This document shows positions 17,602 through 26,811 of a stretch of DNA of 64,000 nucleotides, one piece after another (the stretch's first letter is position 1; each line of letters begins with the position of its first letter). The notes below the pieces were generated by a model, which was given only the letters and a program-made list of their open reading frames with translations, searched no databases and was not told the origin of the DNA. Position numbers and translations under genes: made by a program. Source of the stretch: an uncultured Oscillospiraceae bacterium. GTDB taxonomy: Bacteria > Bacillota > Clostridia > Oscillospirales > Acutalibacteraceae. Location: positions 1 through 64,000 of the forward strand of contig CATXDC010000002.1 in assembly GCA_958366985.1 (NCBI GenBank), given 5' to 3'.

Positions 17602-17652
17602 TTGACACGGTGAGAAAAGGATATTACAATAAACACATGATAAAACGTTTTA
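17602..17652 (+). promoter_or_regulatory. Promoter and LacI-type operator of the nucleoside operon
   Basis: TTGACA (17602-17607), 17 bases, TACAAT (17625-17630), then the perfect palindrome TAAAACGTTTTA (17641-17652) about 11 bases past the -10. A central CG inside an A/T palindrome is typical of LacI-family operators. A LacI-type gene closes the cluster at 21630, so it is the likely repressor. Confidence 0.65.
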
Positions 17653-17668
17653 GCACATTGGAAGAAGA

Positions 17669-18106
17669 GTGAAACACTTGCTGCGGATAGAAGAAAACGG
17701 ACTTAATGCAGAAATATATACAGAGCTTCGTGCTCATGCAGGAATGCAGCCCTATAAGCGTGAGGATGTGGAAATTGCCCTTGGCGGAACACTGTTTTCC
17801 GTTGTAATTTGGGAAGATGATAAGCCCATCGGAATAGCTCGTGTAGTGGGAGACGGCAGAGTTTCTTTTTTAATAAAAGATGTGGTTGTACATCCTGACT
17901 TTCAGGGCAGAGGAATAGGAAAGCTCGTAATGGAAAAGATTATGGCGTATGTGCAGCGTGCAGGAGCAGCTAATGCATATGTAGGTCTTATGTCCACTCC
18001 TGGCAAAGAAGGTTTTTACGAGCAGTTCGGATTTCATGTTCGACCCTGCGGAAATGAAGGCAGCGGGATGACCTGTTATATTAACTGTGAAAATACTCAG
18101 CCGTAA
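17669..18106 (+). CDS. GNAT-family N-acetyltransferase
   Basis: 145 residues with the acetyl-CoA loop VVVHPDFQGRGIGKLVMEKI (motif A, QGRGIG) and EGFYEQFGFHVRP near the end. Substrate unknown. The start is GTG at 17669 with a weak GAAGAAGAG site. First gene after the promoter/operator at 17602-17652, it precedes ribokinase by 38 bases, so it may modify a small metabolite of the nucleoside operon or be an unrelated passenger. Confidence 0.8.
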   Translation: MKHLLRIEENGLNAEIYTELRAHAGMQPYKREDVEIALGGTLFSVVIWEDDKPIGIARVVGDGRVSFLIKDVVVHPDFQGRGIGKLVMEKIMAYVQRAGAANAYVGLMSTPGKEGFYEQFGFHVRPCGNEGSGMTCYINCENTQP

Positions 18107-18144
18107 GAGACGGTTAAAAATTTTTCAGAAATGAGGAACGTATT

Positions 18145-19068
18145 ATGGCAAAAAAGGTACTTACCTTCGGAAGCTTGAATATGGATCTGACCATAGAATG
18201 TGAGCGTCTTCCCCAAGGGGGAGAGACAGTTCAGGGTTCAGATTTGCTGTGCAACGCAGGCGGTAAGGGCGGCAATCAGGCAGTTGCCGCAGCGAAGTCA
18301 GGTGCACAGACAGAGATGATAGCCTGTGTAGGACAGGATACTTTCGGTATGCAGATGGTTGAAGCGCTGGAAAAATATGGCGTAGGATGCAGTGAAGTGC
18401 GCATGACCGAAAAGGCTCAGACGGGAATTGCCCTTATTACCAGACATGACGGAGATAACCGTATAATCCTCAGTGCAGGAGCCAATCACGTTATGACACC
18501 GGAAGACGTGGGAATTGTTCTCCACAAAACGGGAAGTGCGGGTGATATATTTGTCACCCAGTTTGAATGCCGCAAGGATACTACTTTTGCAGCTCTTTGC
18601 GAAGCTCACAATATGGGAATGTACACAATATTCAATCCTGCACCGGCAAAAGAGATTCCCCCAGAAGTGTTTAAATATATTGACCTTTTGGTTCTCAACC
18701 AGTCGGAATGTGAGTTCTTGACGGGAATATTCCCTGGCGATGAGGCAGCGTGCCGCAGAGCCCTTGATGCAATTCAGACTCTCGGTACAAAATCCGTTAT
18801 CATCACTTTGGGAGCTTCGGGCAGCATTTGCCGCACTGCGAAAAAAGAGGAATTCCGCACACTTGCCCGCAAGGTAAATGTTGTTGATACAACAGCGGCG
18901 GGAGATACATTTATTGGAGCTTTGGCAGCAGAGCTTTGTGAGGGAAAGGATCTCGAGGAAAGCATAAAATATGCTACAAAGGCATCAGCTTTGACAATAA
19001 TGAAGTATGGGGCGCAGCAGTCCATCCCATATAGAAACGAAATAGAAGAATTTTTCAAGGAGGACTAA
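18145..19068 (+). CDS. rbsK: Ribokinase (PfkB family)
   Basis: 307 residues with both PfkB signatures: GGKGGNQAVAAAKSGA (about 38-53) and DTTAAGDTFIGALAAEL (about 250-266), the latter with the catalytic Asp (AAGD in place of the usual GAGD). It phosphorylates ribose to ribose-5-phosphate. Directly followed, 2 bases later, by a nucleoside hydrolase that releases ribose, so the two form one pathway: nucleoside to base plus ribose, then ribose-5-P. Confidence 0.87.
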   Translation: MAKKVLTFGSLNMDLTIECERLPQGGETVQGSDLLCNAGGKGGNQAVAAAKSGAQTEMIACVGQDTFGMQMVEALEKYGVGCSEVRMTEKAQTGIALITRHDGDNRIILSAGANHVMTPEDVGIVLHKTGSAGDIFVTQFECRKDTTFAALCEAHNMGMYTIFNPAPAKEIPPEVFKYIDLLVLNQSECEFLTGIFPGDEAACRRALDAIQTLGTKSVIITLGASGSICRTAKKEEFRTLARKVNVVDTTAAGDTFIGALAAELCEGKDLEESIKYATKASALTIMKYGAQQSIPYRNEIEEFFKED

Positions 19069-19070
19069 AT

Positions 19071-19994
19071 ATGTTAAAGAAAAGACCTATTATTATCGAC
19101 ACAGATCCGGGTATTGATGATGCGCTTGCAATTGCTATTGCATTGTTTTCAGGCGAACTTGATGTCCGTTTGATAACAACAGTAGCAGGAAACGTATCAA
19201 TTGAAAAAGTAACCCGCAATGCCCTTCGTTTGCTGAGCTTCTTCGGCAAGGATGTACCCGTTGCCATGGGCGCACGCAAACCTTTGATAGGACCACTTGT
19301 AGACGCTTCCGATATTCACGGAGTAAGCGGTATGGAAGGCTTTGATTTCCCGGAGCCCCGTGAGGATCTGCTTCTTCAGGAAAACGCAGTAAATGCAATG
19401 CGCCGTGTTATCATGGCAAGTGAGGAGCCTATAACACTTGTTCCTATCGGACCTCTTACAAATGTCGCTCTTCTGCTTTCCGTATATCCGGAAGTAAGTG
19501 AGCACATCCGTGAAATCGTAATGATGGGCGGTTCCGTAACAAGAGGAAATAAGGGCGTTATGTCCGAGTTCAATATCGCCACTGATCCGGAAGCTGCAAA
19601 GATCGTATTTGATTCAGGTATTCCCATTGTAGTTGCAACTCTTGATGTAGGACTCAAGGCACTTGTAATGCCTGAGGATACCCAGAAGCTTCCTGATCTC
19701 GGTCAGGTCGGTCAGATGGCACACTGCCTGTTCCGTAAGTACAGAGGCGGTTCCTTCAATACAGGACTTAAAATGTATGACAGCTGTGCAATAGCATATT
19801 TGCTTGCACCCACACTTTTTGAAACAGTTGATACTTTCGTTGACGTTGAGCTTGCAGGTAGCCTTACAAAGGGCTGCACAGTGGTTGATCTTAAAAACTA
19901 CATGAAACAGCCTGCAAACGCAAAGGTCTGCGTTGACATTGATGGAGAAGCTTTCCGCCGCTGGTTCCTTGAATCTGTCGGCAAATGCATTTAA
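19071..19994 (+). CDS. Ribonucleoside hydrolase (IunH/RihC-like)
   Basis: 307 residues opening KKRPIIIDTDPGIDDALAIAIA, the calcium-binding DxDxxxDD cluster of inosine-uridine nucleoside N-ribohydrolases, and later MGGSVTRGNKGVMSEFNIATDPEAA. It cleaves nucleosides to base and ribose in the cytoplasm. It sits between ribokinase and a transporter in one operon, which supports nucleoside scavenging. Confidence 0.92.
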   Translation: MLKKRPIIIDTDPGIDDALAIAIALFSGELDVRLITTVAGNVSIEKVTRNALRLLSFFGKDVPVAMGARKPLIGPLVDASDIHGVSGMEGFDFPEPREDLLLQENAVNAMRRVIMASEEPITLVPIGPLTNVALLLSVYPEVSEHIREIVMMGGSVTRGNKGVMSEFNIATDPEAAKIVFDSGIPIVVATLDVGLKALVMPEDTQKLPDLGQVGQMAHCLFRKYRGGSFNTGLKMYDSCAIAYLLAPTLFETVDTFVDVELAGSLTKGCTVVDLKNYMKQPANAKVCVDIDGEAFRRWFLESVGKCI

Positions 19995-20060
19995 TTACGG
20001 GCTTTACCCTGTAAAGGGTCGAGAATAAAAAGAAGAAAAAAGATGAAAGGAATGTGAAGT

Positions 20061-21473
20061 ATGTCCCCAATCATAATGTATGGTGCGGCTATATTGGCAG
20101 TTTGCGTTGTCGTATTCATGCTCATTAAGAAAATGGACATCAAGATGACCTTGTTCCTTATAGGTATTGTTTTGATGTACATCGCAATGGCTTTCGGAGA
20201 CGGAATTGCCATTAAAGACTTTGAATCAAGCGGTATTGCATTGCTTGATCCCCTAAAGGCAATTGTAGACCAGTTTAAATCTACAATTTCCTCAGCAGGA
20301 TTTATTATCCTTATCCTTGGCGGTTATTCATCCTACATGAGCCAGATTAAGGCAAATAACGTAACCGTCAGCGTTTTGACACGCCCCATTGCAAAGATTA
20401 AATCAGTTTATATCCTTGTTCCCCTTGTTTTCCTTCTCGGAAACGTACTTTCACTTGTTATCCCCAGCGCATCAAACCTTGCAGTTATCTTACTTGCAAC
20501 TCTCTATCCCATCATGGTGCGTTCAGGCATGAGTTCTCTTACAGCAGGCGCAATCATAGCTACAACTGCTACTGTTATGCCCACTCCTCTTGGCAGTGAT
20601 AACGTTGCAATTGCCGCTGAGCTTGCTAATACAGCTGAGTTTGCAGGTCTCACAGCCAGCGACTATGTATTCAAGTATCATGCAATCATTTCTATCCCCA
20701 CTCTTATTATCATGGCAGTGGTTCACTACTTCTGGCAGCGCTTCCAGGATAAGCGTGCAGTTTCTAAGGGTGAAGTTGATGCAAAGCTTCCCGATGTTGA
20801 GGAAGTTCCTGGCGGTAAACTCTTCCGCACTGTATATGCAATTCTTCCCCTTCTTCCCATTATCCTTCTTATTGCAGTATTCGCACTTCAGTCATTCGGT
20901 ATGGAAATCGAGCTCAGTGTTGAAGTTGCAATTCTCTTCTCACTTGTAATCGCAATTGTCTGCGAACTTATCCGTACACGCAACGGCAGAGAAACCCTTA
21001 AGTCAACTGAGGCTTTCTTCAAGGGCATGGGCGGAGCACTTCCAATCGTTGCTCTCCTTGTTGCAGGTACAACCTTCGTAAACGGACTTAAGTCAATCGG
21101 ACTTATCGATGCTCTCCAGAACGCTATGACAGGCATTCAGGGTAACGGCATGGGCTTTGTTCTTCCCCTTATCCTTGTTGCTCTTACTGCTCTTATCGTT
21201 ATCCTTTCAGGCAGCGGTACAGCACTGTTCTTCGCAATGGTTCCCCTTATGGTTCCCCTTGCAGCAGCTGCCGGCATCAGCGTACTTGCAATTTCCGTAC
21301 CCATGGGTCTTGCAGGAAACCTTCTCCGTGCGGTTTCACCGGTTTCGGCAGTTATCATGATTGTCGCCGGTACAATCAAGAAAGAACCTCTCGAGATTGT
21401 AAAGCGCACATCTGTTCCAATGATTGCAGGTACAATATTCATGTTTGTACTTTCAATGATAATGTTCCTGTAA
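20061..21473 (+). CDS. DcuC-like transporter in the nucleoside operon
   Basis: 470 residues with about 12 membrane helices and the C-terminal GSGTALFFAMVPLMVPLAAAAG and LLRAVSPVSAVIMIVAG motifs of the DcuC/anaerobic C4-dicarboxylate carrier family (ion transporter superfamily). The family is known for succinate/fumarate exchange, but the gene lies between a nucleoside hydrolase and a LacI regulator, so I infer uptake of nucleosides or an export role for a product. A large hairpin terminator follows. Confidence 0.7.
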   Translation: MSPIIMYGAAILAVCVVVFMLIKKMDIKMTLFLIGIVLMYIAMAFGDGIAIKDFESSGIALLDPLKAIVDQFKSTISSAGFIILILGGYSSYMSQIKANNVTVSVLTRPIAKIKSVYILVPLVFLLGNVLSLVIPSASNLAVILLATLYPIMVRSGMSSLTAGAIIATTATVMPTPLGSDNVAIAAELANTAEFAGLTASDYVFKYHAIISIPTLIIMAVVHYFWQRFQDKRAVSKGEVDAKLPDVEEVPGGKLFRTVYAILPLLPIILLIAVFALQSFGMEIELSVEVAILFSLVIAIVCELIRTRNGRETLKSTEAFFKGMGGALPIVALLVAGTTFVNGLKSIGLIDALQNAMTGIQGNGMGFVLPLILVALTALIVILSGSGTALFFAMVPLMVPLAAAAGISVLAISVPMGLAGNLLRAVSPVSAVIMIVAGTIKKEPLEIVKRTSVPMIAGTIFMFVLSMIMFL

Positions 21474-21516
21474 AAATCTGATTTGTTAGAAGCTTATTTG
21501 CGATAGAGAATTAAGC

Positions 21517-21563
21517 GGAGCTGTACTTGTAAAACTCATTAAAAGTTTTATGGGTGCAGCTCC
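21517..21563 (+). terminator. Hairpin after the transporter gene
   Basis: GGAGCTG (21517) pairs with CAGCTCC (ending 21563), with an inner AAAACT/AGTTTT stem, followed by ATATTCTTTTATTT. It would separate the transporter from the regulator gene. A further ATGTTAT/ATAACAT dyad (21589-21612) overlaps the probable regulator promoter. Confidence 0.55.
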
Positions 21564-21629
21564 ATATTCTTTTATTTATCAAAAGAATATGTTATTATAA
21601 AATAGATAACATCGGCAGGAGGAATTTGA

Positions 21630-22661
21630 ATGCCTGAAAAACTCAGCAAGAAAAAAATAACCATAAAGGATATTGCAAGAGAAGCAGGTATTTCTCCCGG
21701 AGCTGTTTCTCAGATTCTCAATAATCGTCCCTGCCGTATTTCGGAGGAAAACAAGCAGCGGGTAAAGGAAATTGCAGCAAAACGCAAGTATGTTGTAAAT
21801 CAGACTGCCCGTGCTCTTGTTACACAGCGAAGCTATACAATAGGTCTTATTGTTCCCGATATTCAGAATACCTTCTTTGCACAGCTGGCACGTCAATTAG
21901 AGGAAGCCTGCCGTGAGCGTGGATATTTCCTCATGTTTGCAAACAGTGATGATGTTTTTGAAAATGACTGTAAGCTTCTTCGCAGCTTTGAATCAAGAGG
22001 TGTTGACGGAATTTTCCTTATCCGCAGCAATGAGTCATATCAGTACGAGGATGAGCTCAGCCATCATCTGCAAAAGATGGATGTACCCTATGTAATGGTG
22101 GACAGACCATTTTTCGGATTTTCCTGTGACCATGTGTGCTTTAATAACCGATTGGGCGGATACAGGGCAGCTAAATATCTTATTGAAAAAGGCCATAGAG
22201 AAATCGCCTGTGTTTATCTGGATGATAAACGTGGGAACGGTGCAAACCGTCTTTCGGGATATCTGGATGCTTTGAGAGAACAGGGAATCGAGCCGCCGAA
22301 AGATTATCTGATTCCCGGAGATAACCGAGTACAGGGCGGTTATAACGCCGTTGAAAAGGTGCTTAAAAGCGGAGCCACAGCGGTGCTTATCTGCAATGAT
22401 ATGATGACATTAGGCTTTCTGCGTGGCTTAAAGGAACGCCAATTTACCGTTCCAAAAGATATATCCGTAGTCAGCTACGATAACTCTCTTCGTGAATTTC
22501 TGCTTGATATTTCACTTACAACGGTTACAATGGATCTTGATCTGCTTGCCCAGCGTGCAGCGGAGGTTATGATAGGACGCATTGAGAAAAAACGCATTAA
22601 AGCTCAGGAAATTTATCTCGAACCGGTACTCGTCGTAGGAGACAGTGTAAGCGAAATGTGA
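21630..22661 (+). CDS. LacI-family transcriptional regulator
   Basis: 343 residues: an N-terminal helix-turn-helix (TIKDIAREAGISPGAVSQILNNRP, about 11-34) and a periplasmic-binding-protein-like effector domain (IGLIVPDIQNTFFAQLARQLEEA onward) ending in the VVSYDN-type segment. RbsR-like in layout, it probably senses ribose or a nucleoside and represses the operon starting at 17669 through the TAAAACGTTTTA palindrome. Confidence 0.9.
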   Translation: MPEKLSKKKITIKDIAREAGISPGAVSQILNNRPCRISEENKQRVKEIAAKRKYVVNQTARALVTQRSYTIGLIVPDIQNTFFAQLARQLEEACRERGYFLMFANSDDVFENDCKLLRSFESRGVDGIFLIRSNESYQYEDELSHHLQKMDVPYVMVDRPFFGFSCDHVCFNNRLGGYRAAKYLIEKGHREIACVYLDDKRGNGANRLSGYLDALREQGIEPPKDYLIPGDNRVQGGYNAVEKVLKSGATAVLICNDMMTLGFLRGLKERQFTVPKDISVVSYDNSLREFLLDISLTTVTMDLDLLAQRAAEVMIGRIEKKRIKAQEIYLEPVLVVGDSVSEM

Positions 22662-22738
22662 AAATGAAAGAACTTAAAAATTAATTCAAGTTTTTTGCAT
22701 ATTTCATCTCATGTAAACATATAAGTTAATATATCAAT

Positions 22739-22784
22739 CCGTCGTCTTTTCTCCAAAGTAAGAGAAAAGGCGGCAGTTTTTTTT
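22739..22784 (+). terminator. Terminator of the LacI-type gene
   Basis: CCGTCGTCTTTTCTC pairs with GAGAAAAGGCGGCAG (G-U pairs included) around 8 bases, then eight T. Confidence 0.85.
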
Positions 22785-22810
22785 ATAATGTTACCCTAAA
22801 TAACAGCGCA

Positions 22811-22895
22811 TTGTGACATCCTTTTGCAGAGGCTGGTTTTATAATTGTAAATGATCTAAAAAATACGGGACAGGCTGTTAATTTACAATTATAAA
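22811..22895 (+). promoter_or_regulatory. spoIIE promoter region with 15-bp inverted repeat
   Basis: TATAAT (22840-22845) has a GTGACA (22813-22818) 21 bases upstream. Such an over-long spacer is known for Spo0A-activated sigma-A promoters of spoIIE and spoIIG in Bacillus. The -10 lies inside one arm of a perfect inverted repeat, TTTATAATTGTAAAT (22838-22852) and ATTTACAATTATAAA (22881-22895). Confidence 0.5.
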
Positions 22896-22908
22896 GTGGT
22901 GTTAAAGC

Positions 22909-25221
22909 GTGAAAAACAATATTTTAACTTTGCCGTCGGCATATATAAAAGGAGTACCAAGGGGAGCAAAAGAGGTGCTGCTTCATCTTGTTTCGGGGTG
23001 CTGCGGTTTTCTCATGGCACAGACGGGAATTTTCGGGAATTACTCACCTTTTGGAATTGCTCTTACTGCGGCACTGCCGGTGGATTACATACTTTCGGGA
23101 GCCGTTGGAGCAGGAGCGGGATATCTTTTGACTAAAGATATGGACATGCCTTTACGGTATATAGCGGCTCTTACAATAATTACAATAACGGCGTATTCGG
23201 TGAGAAAAAGCAAAAATATAAAGAGCGATACTCTGATTCTGAGTGTTTGCGCATTTGGCGCAGCTTTTCTGAGCGGAATAGCAGTTTGCATAGAGGACGG
23301 ATTTTCAGCGGGAGCCCTTGTAATGTATCTGGGTGAATCCCTCCTTGCGGGAGGCAGCGCATATTTTTTTAAAAAATCCTTTGATACCGGAGAAAGAGGG
23401 ATTAAAGCTCTTACTGGTACGGAAAAAAGCTGCCTTGTCATAACGGGAAGCATATTTATAGCCTGTGCTTCAGGAGTTACAATTTTCAGTATATCGCCAG
23501 GCAGAATATTTGCTGTTCTCATAATACTTTTTGCCGCTGCAATCTGGGAAGAGCGTGGAGGAGCCATTGCAGGTGCGGCAATAGGAGCAGTTATGTCACT
23601 GATCCCGGGATGCGGACATATAGGCGGAGTTTATGCAGCAGGAGGAGTTGTTGCCGGAGTTTTTTCAGGAGGCGGACGTTTTGCCTCAGCCTGTGCCTTT
23701 GTCCTTGCAGGAGGAATTGTAACCTTAGCTGCTACTGGAGGAGAAAATGCGCTTCCAACTCTTGTTGAAACGGCAATAGCTACTGTTATTTTTGTGGTGC
23801 TTCCAAAAAATATTTCTGAAAGCATAAAAAAGCGTTTTACAGTAAAAGGCGAAGAAAAAAAGAAAAGTACGGGAATGAGAAGAGCTCTTGTCATGCGTCT
23901 TGACGTTGCTTCAAAAGCCATGTCTGAGGTATCAAGGTGCGTTGATAAAATCACTCAGGGACTGAGTACTGTGGATACTCCGGAACTTACCCTTCTCTAC
24001 TCAAAAGTCCAAAATGCCGTTTGCAGAAAGTGCGGCTTGCACTCTTTCTGCTGGGATAAGAATTTCGGCGATACAATAGATGTTTTCGGTCAAATGGCTC
24101 ATGAGCTTCAAAGGGGCGAAGAGCTGACCCGTGATAAACTGCCGGCACATTTTGCAAGACGGTGTATCAGAAGCACAGCCCTTACCGAGGCTATGAATGA
24201 GGAATACGAAAAGTTTACTGAAGGTATTACTTCCGTAAAAAAAGTCACCCAGGTAAGGGGAATTGTGTCCGACCAGTTCGGAGCAGTGGCGGATATGCTC
24301 AGCAGCCTCTCCGATGAATTTCAGCAGGCAAGGGGATTTGACCGGGAAACAGCGCTCAGGGCACGGCGTGTGCTGGAAAGGTATGATATAGTGCCCGAGG
24401 ACATCTGCTGTATTACTGACCCTTATGACCGTATGACAGTGGAAATCTGCTGTAAAAAAACAGCAGGTAAAGTAAATGTGGGCAGACTTACCGGAGAGCT
24501 TTCCGAAGCCTGCTCAAGAGAATTTGCAATGCCAAGCGTTACTCTCATGGGAGCAAATGAGCTTATCACTTTCAGTGAAAGAGCTGTTTATACGGTGGAT
24601 GTAGGAGCCTGTCAGTTTCCCAGCAGTGAAAATTACCCCTGCGGTGACGCCTATGACTGCTTTGATGACGGCAGAGGCAGAGAGATTATGGTAATAAGCG
24701 ACGGAATGGGAACAGGCAGACGTGCAGCCATTGACGGAAACATGGCGTCGGGACTGCTTTCCCAGCTGATCAAAGCGGGATTCGGCTTTGACTGTTCTCT
24801 TAAAATAGTGAACTCCGCACTGCTATTAAAGTCTGAAGAGGAATCCTTTGCAACTCTCGATATAGTCTGTCTTGATCTGTTTACGGGAAAAGCACAGATA
24901 TTCAAGGCGGGAGCCCCTGCAACCTTTGTGCGTAAGAAAGGCAAAGGAGCTAAAACGGAAAAGCCGTCATTGCCTGCGGGAATTTTAAGGGAAGTTGAGT
25001 TTGCGAAGACGGAAGTGGTTTTAGGCGAGGGCGATATAATCCTCATGGTGTCCGACGGAGCGGTAAACGGCGGAGACGAGTGGATAATTTCAGAGCTTGA
25101 ACTGTGGCACGAGGGAACGGCATCGGAGCTTGCGGAGCATATAGCGTCACAGGCTAAAATGAGGCGGCCAGATATACGTCCCGACGACGTTACGGTAACG
25201 GCGGCAATAATCGGAAAATAA
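22909..25221 (+). CDS. spoIIE: Stage II sporulation protein E (PP2C-type phosphatase)
   Basis: 770 residues: about ten membrane helices in the first 300, a central region with the Cys pairs CRKCGLHSFCW (about 366-376), and a C-terminal PP2C-like domain with EIMVISDGMGTGRRAA (about 595-610) and the metal-binding DG pairs through VSDGAVNGGD. SpoIIE dephosphorylates SpoIIAA, freeing sigma-F in the forespore, and helps place the polar septum. GTG start at 22909 with poor SD (GTGGTG). It is monocistronic. Confidence 0.95.
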   Translation: MKNNILTLPSAYIKGVPRGAKEVLLHLVSGCCGFLMAQTGIFGNYSPFGIALTAALPVDYILSGAVGAGAGYLLTKDMDMPLRYIAALTIITITAYSVRKSKNIKSDTLILSVCAFGAAFLSGIAVCIEDGFSAGALVMYLGESLLAGGSAYFFKKSFDTGERGIKALTGTEKSCLVITGSIFIACASGVTIFSISPGRIFAVLIILFAAAIWEERGGAIAGAAIGAVMSLIPGCGHIGGVYAAGGVVAGVFSGGGRFASACAFVLAGGIVTLAATGGENALPTLVETAIATVIFVVLPKNISESIKKRFTVKGEEKKKSTGMRRALVMRLDVASKAMSEVSRCVDKITQGLSTVDTPELTLLYSKVQNAVCRKCGLHSFCWDKNFGDTIDVFGQMAHELQRGEELTRDKLPAHFARRCIRSTALTEAMNEEYEKFTEGITSVKKVTQVRGIVSDQFGAVADMLSSLSDEFQQARGFDRETALRARRVLERYDIVPEDICCITDPYDRMTVEICCKKTAGKVNVGRLTGELSEACSREFAMPSVTLMGANELITFSERAVYTVDVGACQFPSSENYPCGDAYDCFDDGRGREIMVISDGMGTGRRAAIDGNMASGLLSQLIKAGFGFDCSLKIVNSALLLKSEEESFATLDIVCLDLFTGKAQIFKAGAPATFVRKKGKGAKTEKPSLPAGILREVEFAKTEVVLGEGDIILMVSDGAVNGGDEWIISELELWHEGTASELAEHIASQAKMRRPDIRPDDVTVTAAIIGK

Positions 25222-25389
25222 AAATGGTCCTTTCTGGATGGATTCAAAATATGCACAGTAAACTTCTCATTTCGCTGTGCTCAGAATCTGTCACAGGAAA
25301 GGGCTTTTTTGCTTTTTTTGATGCAAATTTCCTTGCGGATTTTCTAAAATTGCACCTTTGTCAAAACCCGTGTTTGGATATTTATATAA

Positions 25390-25418
25390 TTGACTATGAG
25401 CGGTGGATATAATATAAT
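25390..25418 (+). promoter_or_regulatory. purA-guaA promoter
   Basis: TTGACT (25390-25395), 17 bases, TATAAT (25413-25418). The rest of the gap from the spoIIE stop (25222-25389) contains no gene and no purine-riboswitch pattern that I can recognise. Confidence 0.8.
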
Positions 25419-25476
25419 TATCAAAGAGAAAAAGCGCCCCAAAGGGTGCTTTCCTTAATTGCGGAGGTGTGTTTAA

Positions 25477-26760
25477 TTGGTAAAGGCTATTGTCGGAGCA
25501 AACTGGGGCGATGAAGGCAAAGGTAAAATCACCGATATGTTTGCTGCTCAGTCAGATGTAGTAATCCGTTTTCAGGGCGGAGCAAATGCAGGCCATACAA
25601 TTATTAACGATTACGGAAAGTTTGCACTGCATCAGCTTCCTTCGGGAGTTTGTTACAGCCATACTACCAATATCATAGGCAACGGTGTAGCAGTTGATAT
25701 TCCGAAGCTTATGGATGAAATTAAATCTGTAACCGATAAAGGCGTTCCAATGCCTAAGATAATGGTATCTGAGCGTGCTCAGATAATGATGCCCTATCAT
25801 GTGCTTTTGGATGTCTATGAAGAGGAGCGTTTGGGCAAAAAGAGCTATGGCTCTACAAAATCAGGTATAGCTCCTTTCTATTCAGATAAATATGCGAAAA
25901 AAGGCTTTCAGATATGCGAGCTTTTTGATGAGGAATATCTTCGTGAAAAGCTCGAGGAAGTTGTTGAAGTAAAGAATCTTACTTTGAAACACGTTTACGG
26001 TAAGTCAGGGGACGAGCTTTTAAATGCAGATGAGATCTTCAAAACTCTAATGGAATACCGTGATATGATCTCTCCCTTTGTTGCCGATACAGCTAAGTTT
26101 ATCGCTCAGGCAATAAGGGACGGCAAGAAGATTCTTCTTGAAGGTCAGCTGGGCTCTCTTAAAGATCCCGATTTCGGTATTTATCCCATGGTAACTTCTT
26201 CCTCCACTCTTGCCGGTTACGGCAGCGTCGGAGCAGGAATACCTCCTTATGAGATAAAAGATGTAGTCGCTGTTACAAAAGCGTATTCCAGCGCAGTAGG
26301 CGCAGGCGAATTTGTAAGTGAAATTTTCGGTGACGAAGCAGACGAAATGAGAAGAAGAGGCGGAGACGCAGGCGAATACGGCGCTACAACCCACCGTCCC
26401 AGAAGAATGGGCTGGTTTGACTGTGTTGCAACCCGTTACGGATGCCAGGCTCAGGGAGCAACAAGCGTTGTGCTTACAGCTATCGACTGCCTTTCATATC
26501 TCAAGGAAATCCCCGTCTGTGTAGGTTATGAAATAGACGGAGAGGTAACAGGAGATTTCCCTGTTACACCTAAGCTTAAAAAAGCAAAGCCTGTTCTTAA
26601 AGTGCTTCCCGGATGGGGTACTGATATAAGAGGCATAAAGGAATTTGACAAGCTTCCCAAAGAGGCTCAGGACTATGTTCTCTTTATTGAAAAGGAAATC
26701 GGAGTGCCGATTAAGATGGTATCAAATGGCCCCGGACGTTCCGAGGTAATTTTCAGATAA
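25477..26760 (+). CDS. purA: Adenylosuccinate synthetase
   Basis: 427 residues, full length, with GDEGKGK (11-17), the GTP-binding loop, and GHTII around the catalytic His40. It joins IMP and aspartate with GTP to adenylosuccinate, the first step from IMP to AMP. The start is TTG (25477) after GGAGGTG at 12 bases. It is followed 51 bases later by guaA, so the AMP and GMP branch enzymes share a transcript. Confidence 0.97.
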   Translation: MVKAIVGANWGDEGKGKITDMFAAQSDVVIRFQGGANAGHTIINDYGKFALHQLPSGVCYSHTTNIIGNGVAVDIPKLMDEIKSVTDKGVPMPKIMVSERAQIMMPYHVLLDVYEEERLGKKSYGSTKSGIAPFYSDKYAKKGFQICELFDEEYLREKLEEVVEVKNLTLKHVYGKSGDELLNADEIFKTLMEYRDMISPFVADTAKFIAQAIRDGKKILLEGQLGSLKDPDFGIYPMVTSSSTLAGYGSVGAGIPPYEIKDVVAVTKAYSSAVGAGEFVSEIFGDEADEMRRRGGDAGEYGATTHRPRRMGWFDCVATRYGCQAQGATSVVLTAIDCLSYLKEIPVCVGYEIDGEVTGDFPVTPKLKKAKPVLKVLPGWGTDIRGIKEFDKLPKEAQDYVLFIEKEIGVPIKMVSNGPGRSEVIFR

Positions 26761-26811
26761 AATCTTGTGCACAGCATCACAGGGATAATAAAAATAAAGG
26801 AGTTGCAAAAC

